A stretch of DNA of 64,000 nt, taken from contig CAWAVB010000001.1 of NCBI GenBank assembly GCA_963785415.1, positions 1,922,001-1,986,000 of the forward strand. Reading direction: 5' to 3'. The stretch comes from Bog-793 sp963785415 (GTDB lineage: Bacteria > Actinomycetota > Acidimicrobiia > Acidimicrobiales > Bog-793). Position numbers and translations under genes: made by a program. How positions within the stretch are numbered: position 1 is the stretch's first letter; the number at the start of each line of letters is the position of its first letter. Shown here piece by piece: positions 1 through 6,797 of this stretch. Under the pieces are notes generated by a model. That model made no database searches and was not told where the DNA came from. It saw nothing but the letters and a program-made list of their open reading frames with translations.

Positions 1-1
1 C

Positions 2-103
2 TGTCGCTGCGGACGCCCGCTCGTCCGGCCCAATGCGAAGAGCTGTTCGAAGCGCTGCCGCGACGCCGCCTATCGGGAGCGCAAGGCGAGAAGGTCCACA
101 TGA
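2..103 (+). CDS. C-terminal end of a zinc-finger protein (5' partial)
   Basis: An open frame enters from the left edge and stops at 101-103. The 33 visible residues have Cys at the CRCGRPL start and a second pair in the stretch NAKSCSKRCRDAAYRERK. This CxC...CxxxC-AAYR pattern is the common C-terminal zinc finger of small phage, plasmid and actinobacterial regulatory proteins. Its stop overlaps the ATG of the RepA-like ATPase gene (ATGA), so the two were probably co-transcribed. The N-terminal part lies outside the window and the function is unknown; a replication or regulatory accessory protein is only an inference from context. Confidence 0.5.
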   Translation, partial: CRCGRPLVRPNAKSCSKRCRDAAYRERKARRST

Positions 104-1185
104 CAGGGATCTTCGACCTCCACTGGCTTTCGGACTCCCTCGCCGATCCGCCCGAGGCTCCGCCGGTCATCGTCGAGGGGTTGCTCAGGCGGGGTGAGCT
201 CTGCATCGTCGGCGCGCCACGCGGAATTGGAAAGACGTGGCTTGCGTTCAACCTCGCCGCGCTCGTCGGGTGCGGTGACGGCTATCTGTTCGGCGCCTTG
301 CAGGTCGTCCGCAGGGAGCGAGTGCTCCTCTGCCACAGCGACGAGACCCCACCGTGGATGGCTGCCTGGCGCTGGCGGATGCTCCTGGGGGACAGCCCAG
401 CGCCCGAGGTCGCCGAGTCCTGGGAACGTTGGCGGCTCGGGGTCGTGAAGCTGCAGCGGATCTGCCGGCCGCCCGCCGGCGGCGACGAAACCCGCGAGGA
501 GTACTTCGAGGGCCGGCTCGACCCCCGGCTCGCGGAGGTGATCGTCGCCAACGAGATCGGCGTCCTCGTCGTCGACCCGTGGGCCGTCTACTACACGGGC
601 TCAGAGGACGCGAACGATCAGGTCGAGGCCGCCCTCGCTCCGCTTCGCGACCTCGCACAGGACACCGGCGCCGCCATTGTCGTCGTCCACCACTTCCGGA
701 AGTCGAACTATGCCCGTGACCCCGAGGATCTCTGGCGTGGGGCGAGCCGCCTTCCAGATGCCGCTTCGACGAGGGTTACTCTCCTTCCACTCAGCAAGGA
801 CGACCTTGAGAAACGTGGCCTGCCAGCCGGGCCCGGTCGGCTCTATGTGGACGTTCACTTCCTCCGCCGTGAGGAGCCAACGCCAGATTTCACCGCGTAT
901 CTCGGCCTCGACGGGTGGTGGCAGCGACCAGAAGTGCGCACGCCACGCCGAGGGCCGCGAAAGGAGAGCCGGAGGCGGTCGTCCGAGGACGTCGTGACGG
1001 CGCTTTCCGTTGACGGCGGGCGCTGGGATTCGATCGGACAAGCCGCGTTGGCGCTCGGGATCTCACGCGAGGCGGCCAGCGAGGTGATGGCGGAAGCCAA
1101 GGCGGCCGGATTTGTCAACGAGGCGAAGGGAGCGCGCGGCGCGCGGCGCTTCTTTCTTGCTGAGCACTCGGAATCGTCGTCGTGA
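100..1185 (+). CDS. RepA-like AAA/RecA-fold ATPase
   Basis: 361-aa P-loop ATPase of the AAA_25/RepA type found on plasmids, phages and integrative elements, where such proteins act as replicative helicases or initiator accessories. Visible motifs are Walker A GAPRGIGKT (about residues 38-46), a Walker B-like hydrophobic strand IGVLVVDPW (about 152-160) and the VVVHHFRK segment (about 203-210) typical of hexameric RecA-fold helicases. The C-terminal 80 residues contain a winged-helix-like segment (ALGISREAASEVMAEA) that could bind DNA. A GAGAAGG at 88-94 supports the ATG at 100. The upstream zinc-finger frame and the downstream ParB-like frame overlap it by a few bases, indicating an operon. 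Element replication is inferred from the family, not shown. Confidence 0.72.
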   Translation: MTGIFDLHWLSDSLADPPEAPPVIVEGLLRRGELCIVGAPRGIGKTWLAFNLAALVGCGDGYLFGALQVVRRERVLLCHSDETPPWMAAWRWRMLLGDSPAPEVAESWERWRLGVVKLQRICRPPAGGDETREEYFEGRLDPRLAEVIVANEIGVLVVDPWAVYYTGSEDANDQVEAALAPLRDLAQDTGAAIVVVHHFRKSNYARDPEDLWRGASRLPDAASTRVTLLPLSKDDLEKRGLPAGPGRLYVDVHFLRREEPTPDFTAYLGLDGWWQRPEVRTPRRGPRKESRRRSSEDVVTALSVDGGRWDSIGQAALALGISREAASEVMAEAKAAGFVNEAKGARGARRFFLAEHSESSS

Positions 1186-1764
1186 ACAAGGCAGCCGAGT
1201 CCTGGCAGCTCCTTCCTCCGCTCACCGAGGAGGAGTACGCGGCGCTGAAGGCCGACATCGTCGAACACGGCGTGCTCGTGCCGATCGTCGTCGACGCCGA
1301 TACCGGGGCGATCGTCGACGGGCATCACCGGCAGCGCGCGTGTGGACGAGCTGCGCGCAGAAGGGGCCGAAATCCCCGAGTACCCGCGCGAGGTCCGCCG
1401 TTACGCCGACGACAGCGAGCGGCTCGCCCACGTGCTCGCGCTGAACCTCTACCGCCGGCACCTCTCCCGCGAGCGACGTGCCGAGCTGGTGGTCTTCCTG
1501 CGCGAGACGGGCTGGTCGCTGCGGCGGATCGGCGGGGTGATCGGCGCTGACGCCGAGACGGTGCGCCGTGACCTCGCAGGCGTCGCATTTGCGACACCTG
1601 ACCGGGTCCTCGGTGCCGACGGGAAGAGCTATCCCGCGCAGCGCGAGCACGACGGTCCCGTGCCGAGCTTCGCCCCGATCCCGTCCGGTGAGTTGCCCCG
1701 TCTCGACCGTCGTGCCCCTGTCACCTGCCCAGCGTGTGGCCATGAGTTCCTCCTGCCGCGTTGA
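1182..1764 (+). pseudogene. ParB-like nuclease-domain protein, frameshifted
   Basis: Two overlapping frames together give one ParB/Srx-fold protein. The first frame (GTG at 1182) carries LLPPLTEEEYAALKADI and then the family box IVDGHHRQRA. At 1341 the reading must skip one base to continue as VDELRAEG and then RRHLSRERRAELVVFLRETG, an HTH-like segment (WSLRRIGGVIGADAETVRRDL), ending in CPACGHEFLLPR at 1764. The single extra base (a T or part of a GTGT run near 1340-1344) could be a real lesion, a sequencing error or, less likely, programmed slippage. Such small ParB-like proteins accompany RepA-like ATPases on phages and plasmids and may act as DNA-binding or DNA-nicking accessories. The GTGA overlap with the gene before and the 23-nt overlap with the gene after suggest one operon. 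Confidence 0.62.
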
Positions 1765-2437
1765 CTGGTGCAGCCACGACGCGGCCCGCTACGCCGTCGA
1801 GCGCTGGCACTACTCGCGCCGCCTGCCGGGCGGGAAGCGCGCCGCGCTCGGCGTCTGGGAGGAAGGCCGCTTCGTCGGGGCGGTCGTCTTCGGATCGGGG
1901 GCGACGCCGATGTCGCACCGGCCGTTCGGTGTGGCCCCCGAAGAGGTCTGTGAGCTCGTCCGGGTCGCGCTCGACGCGCACCGCACGCCGGTCTCGCGAG
2001 TGCTGCGGATCGCCTGTGCGATGTTGCGCCGAGAGATGCCGGGTCTCCGGGTGGTCGTGTCCTTCGCCGACACGGCCCGCGGTCATCACGGCGGCATCTA
2101 CCAGGCTGCCGGCTGGACCTATCTCGGGACGACCGTGCAGCGGTACTACCTCGTCTCGGGCCATGTCGTGCACCCCCGCACGCTGCACTCTCGCTACGGC
2201 TTCGGCGGTCAATCGATCGCCTGGCTGCGCGAGCACGTCGACCCCTACGCCGTCGAGGTCCCCGTCCCGGTGAAGCACAAATACGCGAATCCGCTCGACG
2301 CGGCGATGCGCGCCCAGCTCGACGCGCTCGCACGTCCCTATCCTCGCCCCGCTGGTGTAGGTAGCAGCACGGACGGCGACCAGCCGTCAGGCGCCGGTGC
2401 AACCCCGAGCGCGGGGCTCCATATCCCACCCGACTGA
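1742..2437 (+). CDS. Mom-like DNA base-modification protein (GNAT-like fold)
   Basis: 231-aa protein resembling the phage Mu Mom family, which converts adenine in DNA to a carbamoylmethyl-adenine and so protects phage DNA from restriction. Family-like features are the central stretch ELVRVALDAHRTPVSRVLR, then MLRREMPGLRVVVSFADT, then HHGGIYQAAGWTYLGTT, followed by the YGFGGQSIAWLR segment and a basic tail VPVKHKY. This pattern (R..L, F.D...GH.G..Y.A..W.Y.G) is shared by Mom-like genes in many actinophages. The ATG at 1742 lies inside the end of the ParB-like gene, so translation is probably coupled; in Mu the mom gene likewise overlaps its activator com. The substrate base and chemistry cannot be read from sequence. 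Alternative: a GNAT acetyltransferase of another kind. Confidence 0.65.
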   Translation: MSSSCRVDWCSHDAARYAVERWHYSRRLPGGKRAALGVWEEGRFVGAVVFGSGATPMSHRPFGVAPEEVCELVRVALDAHRTPVSRVLRIACAMLRREMPGLRVVVSFADTARGHHGGIYQAAGWTYLGTTVQRYYLVSGHVVHPRTLHSRYGFGGQSIAWLREHVDPYAVEVPVPVKHKYANPLDAAMRAQLDALARPYPRPAGVGSSTDGDQPSGAGATPSAGLHIPPD

Positions 2438-2462
2438 CGCTGCCACCTGGGATAATGGCTCC

Positions 2463-2744
2463 GTGGCGATGCTGACGTGTCCGGGCTGCGGGCTCACCTT
2501 CGAGAGCCAGGCGACGACCGCGACCCGTTGCCGCCGCTGCCGGAGGTCGGTCACGGTGCCCGGTGGCGACAGACGGAACGCAACCCAGCGAAGGCCAAGT
2601 CCACTGCAGGTCGAATCCGAGAACACGATCGACCTCGTCGGGTTTGCCTGGGCCATCGTGAAGTCGTCGTTGTACCTCCTCGGCGTTCAGGGCGATCCAC
2701 TATCTCAGACGTCGACTTCACGTGTCCCGACATCGGCACAGTGA
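2463..2744 (+). CDS. small zinc-ribbon protein
   Basis: About 93 aa starting with GTG at 2463 (an ATG follows two codons later). The N-terminus has two CxxC knuckles (CPGC and CRRC, 15 residues apart), typical of a single zinc ribbon that binds nucleic acid or acts as an adaptor. The remainder is low in recognisable features apart from one hydrophobic segment (DLVGFAWAIVKSSLYLLG). It follows the Mom-like gene by 25 nt, so it may be part of the same element. No clear ribosome-binding site is visible, and the C-terminal half could be non-native frame. Function unknown. Confidence 0.4.
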   Translation: MAMLTCPGCGLTFESQATTATRCRRCRRSVTVPGGDRRNATQRRPSPLQVESENTIDLVGFAWAIVKSSLYLLGVQGDPLSQTSTSRVPTSAQ

Positions 2745-2899
2745 CGGCGCGGGTCGAGCGCGTGCTCGCCTTCTACTCCGTGACCGAGCGGAGCAGATGA
2801 GCGACGAGTTGACTACTGCTGCGCTCCACAATCGTGGGGCGCGGTTCGGAGAGCACCGCTACGGTAAGCCTCGATCGCGCTGGTTGGGCGTCGAACGGC

Positions 2900-4333
2900 A
2901 TGCGCGTTGAGATGCTGACCTTCCCGTCACAGCCTGTACATGAGGTACTGATTCTCGGTGCGGGATTTTCAAAGTCACTTTCCGACAGCATGCCTCTTAT
3001 CGATGGGCTCGGCTCTGCTGTCCTTCCACTCGTCAGCGAACGCGGTGGCGTCCGGCTGCCACAAGCCTTCGGGCGGGGGCAATTCGAAACCTGGCTTTCC
3101 CGCATCGCGGAGGACCAGCCGGATCTCGAAACCGCTGACAACCTCGCCAACCGGTTCGTCTTTCAGCTGTGCAGCGAAGCGCTCGCAGAGGTGCTGACTG
3201 AGTGCGTTCTGGAGGCAAGGCAAGACGCGCTCAACAAGGACTGGATTCGCGGCCTGCTCGGCATGCTCCATGCCCGCCAGTCAACGATGCTCACTTTCAA
3301 CCAGGACACCCTTGTGGAGGTGCTCGTTGCGGCATCCGACCTACGGTCGTGGAATCGCCGACAATGGCCGGTGGCGGGGCCTCAACCAGGGATAACCTGG
3401 TCTGACGTCCTGAACGGACAGCCGAGCCTGCCTCCTCAGTGGTTGGCATTCGATCAACCGCAACAGACGTTCCGTCTACTCAAGCTCCATGGCTCCATCC
3501 ACTGGTACTGGCGAGCAGGTGATGAGAGTGGCGCGACCGTGGCGTCCTGGTTCCCGCCAGGTCTCGGTTCACCCGACGAAGCAATCCCCGATGAGCGCGC
3601 CGCCATCCAACGCCTGCTTCCGGGGAGGGTGCCACTTATCGTGCCTCCTTCAGCGGGGAAGACGACCTACTACCGCACTCCACTATTGACTCAGCTCTGG
3701 CGAGACGCGCGAAAAGCACTGCAACGAGCGAATCTCCGTGTCAGCTTGCTCGGGTACTCGATCCCAGCGACCGATCTTGTGACGTCGGGGATGCTCCGCG
3801 AGTCGATCGCCAACCGGGAGGACGTAACGATCGACGTCGTGAATCCCTGCCCGACTCCTGTGAGACAAAACCTCGAATCGCTGGGAATCGATCCCGGCCA
3901 AATCTCCGAGGTAGTTTCCATCGAGGAGTTCGCCCATAAATACGAGCTTCGTGCCGCGGCCGAGCTCGTCGAAGAATTTCGCCACTCGAAGTTGGACAAC
4001 CTCGAAGCGCTATTGCTGGTGGGTTCCGGTCTCGCTGGCAGTCGCAAGGTCGTTGCTCTCAATCCAAAGCCAGACGGCGAACTGGAGCTAGTCCTAGAGG
4101 ACGACGTACCCCCGTATACGGGGACGAACGTCTCGCCCAGCGGTTTGCCACCTCCGCTCGGTCTCCGGCAGTTGATCGCGACGCTCAACGAACCTCGGGT
4201 GACTCGTCTCGTCGCCGTAGCTTCGAGCGGGAAGCGTCATACCGTTGTCGCCGCTGCTGAGCACACGACAGCGGTCGGCGCGGGCAATGGACGCTGGCAA
4301 GTGCTCATCACCCCGCGGTCACCGGCTTCCTAG
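2900..4333 (+). CDS. SIR2-domain protein (candidate anti-phage NADase)
   Basis: 477-aa protein of the defence-type SIR2 (SIR2_2-like) fold. Diagnostic motifs are ILGAGFSKSLS (about residues 18-28, NAD-binding loop), MLTFNQDTLVE (about 130-140, the N/D pair), KLHGSIHWYW (about 195-204, the catalytic His) and LLGYSIPATD (about 283-292). Related SIR2 domains in ThsA, SIR2-HerA, SIR2-APAZ and Dsr systems hydrolyse NAD+ to abort infection. There is no HerA, APAZ or other known partner; the neighbour is an unassigned PD-(D/E)XK protein 48 nt downstream on the same strand. The last 150 residues carry no domain I recognise and may be the sensor. A GTG at 2834 is an alternative start. NADase function is inferred from the family. 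Confidence 0.78.
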   Translation: MRVEMLTFPSQPVHEVLILGAGFSKSLSDSMPLIDGLGSAVLPLVSERGGVRLPQAFGRGQFETWLSRIAEDQPDLETADNLANRFVFQLCSEALAEVLTECVLEARQDALNKDWIRGLLGMLHARQSTMLTFNQDTLVEVLVAASDLRSWNRRQWPVAGPQPGITWSDVLNGQPSLPPQWLAFDQPQQTFRLLKLHGSIHWYWRAGDESGATVASWFPPGLGSPDEAIPDERAAIQRLLPGRVPLIVPPSAGKTTYYRTPLLTQLWRDARKALQRANLRVSLLGYSIPATDLVTSGMLRESIANREDVTIDVVNPCPTPVRQNLESLGIDPGQISEVVSIEEFAHKYELRAAAELVEEFRHSKLDNLEALLLVGSGLAGSRKVVALNPKPDGELELVLEDDVPPYTGTNVSPSGLPPPLGLRQLIATLNEPRVTRLVAVASSGKRHTVVAAAEHTTAVGAGNGRWQVLITPRSPAS

Positions 4334-4381
4334 TTACCGGGTCGAAGTTCTCGATGAGCGCGAGGATGCGGGAGGAGAGGG

Positions 4382-5869
4382 GTGTGCCCAGGCGTGACCG
4401 ACATGACGACGGATCCGGACGGAGAGTCGGCCGACTCCTGGCACGTCACGGCCGGCGATGTGCGCGAACTCATCGCGACGCTGAACCATTTCTGCTTCCA
4501 CGCCGGTGCCGACCGCTTCGAGGACGAGCACGCGCTCCCGAAGAATGCTGCGGAGCTGGCCGCGACGCACCCCGAGGCGATGCCGGACTTCCTCCGATGC
4601 CTCAACTGGTCGCTGAAGGAGGCGCAACGGCGCATCATCGATACGCGCCTTCGTCTCGAGGCGAGGAAGCGGGCGAGCGCGCTCGAGATCGACGCCCCAT
4701 ACACATTCGAGTACCTGGCCCGCCTCCTTACGGACTACGCGGACTCGATTGCCTGGGGCTTGCTCGTACACGACCTGAGCTGGGTGCGAAGTCAGTTCCT
4801 GGACCCCCAACCTCACAGCGATCTCGTGGATCACAACTGGGAGAGCATCGAGCGGGTCCTTGCACAGTTCAACGAGGACCCCGACCAGTTCCTGCTCGCC
4901 ACCGATCTCACGAGCTTCATGCAAATCGGAGACGTCTTTCTCCGGAACGTTGCGACGGGGCAGGCCGTCGCGATCGAGGTGAAGTCCGGGACGGCGAACG
5001 AGCGCGTGCTCAAGATCCTCTCGTCGACGAACGAGCAGGAGTTCAAGGAGCGACTCGACGCATTCGTCACGGCTTCATCGAAGCCCAAGCACGCGATCAA
5101 GCACGTCGAGCGAAACCTAAAGCAGCAGATTCGGATCGCGAGATCGCGCATCTATCGGGAGTCTGGCAACAGAAAACGGGTCGACCTAAAGACCGACCGA
5201 CCCGTCCTGGTCGTCGAGACGGAGGCCGACAACCACTGGTTCGATGCCGTCCTCGAGCTCGCACAGGGGCTCGGGGAGGTTGACGCTGCTGACGGTGTCG
5301 TCGACGAGTGTCTCTTCTTCGAGTACGGCACCGGACCGCGTACTCCGAAGCGCGACCTCTTCCTCCGGTACCGCCTCAGTCAACGACTGGGCCTCTCGCT
5401 TGAGCCGGAATACCTCAGGAAGCTGCCGGTGTTCGATCTCGCTCACATGGCGGCGCTGCCGTGTTTCGTCCCGCAGTCGACCAATCTCCTCGCGCTCGGC
5501 GAGGAGCGGCAAGCTCGCCTGCTCGCGCTCGACGATTACCTGCTTGTGTATCTCAACATCCCGCTCCTGACCGAGCTGCTCGCCAAGTACGGCGTGAAGC
5601 TTCAGCTCAGGAACATGAAGGTCGAGGAGCAACAATTCGGCGACCCGATAACTCGAGCCGTGTTCGGTCCGAACCGGCTTCCGTACCTCATGCCTGACGA
5701 GCCCGATTTTCCGGCAAGCATGGCGGTGCTCGGAGGTGTCACCAGCCGGATTCTCTTCAACTTTCTGTCGCCGTTCGCGCTCGTCGACATGCTGGCGACG
5801 TTCATTGCTGAGACGCTCGGGACAGGTGGTGCTGCAGAATCCCAGGACACGTCCCGCCTGGGAAGCTAA
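4382..5869 (+). CDS. unassigned protein with PD-(D/E)XK nuclease-like motif
   Basis: 495-aa protein without an overall match that I recognise. Its clearest feature is a PD-(D/E)XK-like core: LLATDLTSFMQIGDVFL (D184) followed by AVAIEVKSG (E199, K201), the D-x(14)-ExK pattern of restriction-type nucleases. The N-terminal 150 residues are alpha-helical and rich in Arg/Glu; the C-terminal 200 residues end in a hydrophobic segment (ILFNFLSPFALVDMLATFI). A GGAGG at 4371-4375 sits six bases before the GTG at 4382, supporting that start over the ATG at 4403. It lies 48 nt after the SIR2 gene on the same strand, so the two probably form an effector/sensor pair. The motif may be structural rather than catalytic. 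Confidence 0.6.
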   Translation: MCPGVTDMTTDPDGESADSWHVTAGDVRELIATLNHFCFHAGADRFEDEHALPKNAAELAATHPEAMPDFLRCLNWSLKEAQRRIIDTRLRLEARKRASALEIDAPYTFEYLARLLTDYADSIAWGLLVHDLSWVRSQFLDPQPHSDLVDHNWESIERVLAQFNEDPDQFLLATDLTSFMQIGDVFLRNVATGQAVAIEVKSGTANERVLKILSSTNEQEFKERLDAFVTASSKPKHAIKHVERNLKQQIRIARSRIYRESGNRKRVDLKTDRPVLVVETEADNHWFDAVLELAQGLGEVDAADGVVDECLFFEYGTGPRTPKRDLFLRYRLSQRLGLSLEPEYLRKLPVFDLAHMAALPCFVPQSTNLLALGEERQARLLALDDYLLVYLNIPLLTELLAKYGVKLQLRNMKVEEQQFGDPITRAVFGPNRLPYLMPDEPDFPASMAVLGGVTSRILFNFLSPFALVDMLATFIAETLGTGGAAESQDTSRLGS

Positions 5870-6092
5870 TCCGCCACGTCTAATGCGTCACCGACCAGGG
5901 GCAATTGAGGACAGAGGTTGGACGCCCGGAGTCGAAACGAGTTGTCAAGTGCGATTACTCACCTTCATTGCCATAGAAGTGTCGGGCGAGGGCATTCGCG
6001 AAGAGGACGGCGTGGCCGATTGCCCGGCCACCGGTAGGGCCTCTACCAGCTCTTTCGCTGGATACGAGGTCCAATCGAGCGGTAGAATGACT

Positions 6093-6104
6093 CCTATATA
6101 TAGG
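6093..6104. promoter_or_regulatory. perfect 12-bp A/T palindrome upstream of the Cas1 cluster
   Basis: CCTATATATAGG is an exact 12-bp palindrome in otherwise G/C-rich DNA, 56 bases before the first gene of the solo-Cas1 cluster. TAGAAT sits a few bases upstream at 6083-6088, so the region could contain a -10 element with an overlapping operator. The 290-nt gap from 5870 to 6159 holds no gene I recognise. Which factor would bind it is unknown. Confidence 0.35.
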
Positions 6105-6159
6105 TGACCCGGGCGCCGCGAGAACGGCCCCGGGTCTGGCCCAAGGAGGTACTAGCTCC

Positions 6160-6414
6160 ATGGACGTATTGACGCTACCCGCGCCATCTTCCGCCCCGCA
6201 GGTCTCGACCGCACCGGAGGCCGACAGTGAGCAAATCGTGCTCCGGGTCCGGCGCGTCTTCCCGCTCCACGCTGGCTGCTCTGGCCAGGGCGTGCTCACG
6301 ATCGAAGCGCTTAACGCACACGGCACACCGGTCACCGCCTACCTCCACGTCCCCGACGACCAGGTCGCCGACCTCGCCAGCTACAACGCGTCGTGGGGCG
6401 TGGCGTCGCGATGA
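6160..6414 (+). CDS. hypothetical 84-aa protein, first gene of solo-Cas1 cluster
   Basis: Short protein with a strong ribosome-binding site (AAGGAGG at 6143-6149, ten bases before the ATG). The first 24 residues are Ala/Pro/Ser-rich and probably disordered; the rest (EQIVLRVRRVFPLHAGCSGQ through VTAYLHVPDDQVADL) looks like a small beta-rich domain. Its TGA overlaps the ATG of the next gene (ATGA), indicating translational coupling. I recognise no family. Its conserved-looking spacing with the membrane protein and Cas1 genes argues that it is real and belongs to that unit. Confidence 0.6.
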   Translation: MDVLTLPAPSSAPQVSTAPEADSEQIVLRVRRVFPLHAGCSGQGVLTIEALNAHGTPVTAYLHVPDDQVADLASYNASWGVASR

Positions 6415-6797
6415 GTGCCCCGGCTCGCAAGCTCCACCTCGGGCTCGTGATCGCGGCAACGGTCATCGGCTTCGCGCACCCCGCCGACCTCATCGGTGGT
6501 GGCGTGTTCCTCGGGGCGGGTTACGCCGGCGCCGCGGTGATCCGACGCTCTCACGACCGGGACGAGCAGACGCTCGACGTCGCCACGTGGATCGAGACCC
6601 GGAGCTTCCCGTCCGACACCGCCGCCGAGATCGTCGAGCAGCTCCGGGATAGGTCGCTCGCCGAGCTGAGGTCCTCGGTTGCCGAACGCTCCTTCTTTGA
6701 CGGCATGGCCGCCGAACGCGACCTGCAACGAGCTCGGCGCTCGCGGGCAGCGAAGCGCGGCGTATCTCGCCGGGTAGTCCGATGCGCGACGCGGTAG
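6411..6797 (+). CDS. small membrane-anchored hypothetical protein
   Basis: 128 aa. Residues 8-45 (LHLGLVIAATVIGF, then LIGGGVFLGAGYAGAAVI) are hydrophobic and probably form two short membrane passes or a hairpin. They are followed by a charged cytoplasmic part (IETRSFPSDTAAEIVEQLRD) and a very basic end (ARRSRAAKRGVSRRVVR) suited to nucleic acid contact. The start overlaps the stop of the preceding gene by four bases, and the 3' end overlaps the cas1 gene by 16 bases. No family recognised; membership of the Cas1 unit is inferred from the overlaps. Confidence 0.6.
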   Translation: MSAPARKLHLGLVIAATVIGFAHPADLIGGGVFLGAGYAGAAVIRRSHDRDEQTLDVATWIETRSFPSDTAAEIVEQLRDRSLAELRSSVAERSFFDGMAAERDLQRARRSRAAKRGVSRRVVRCATR

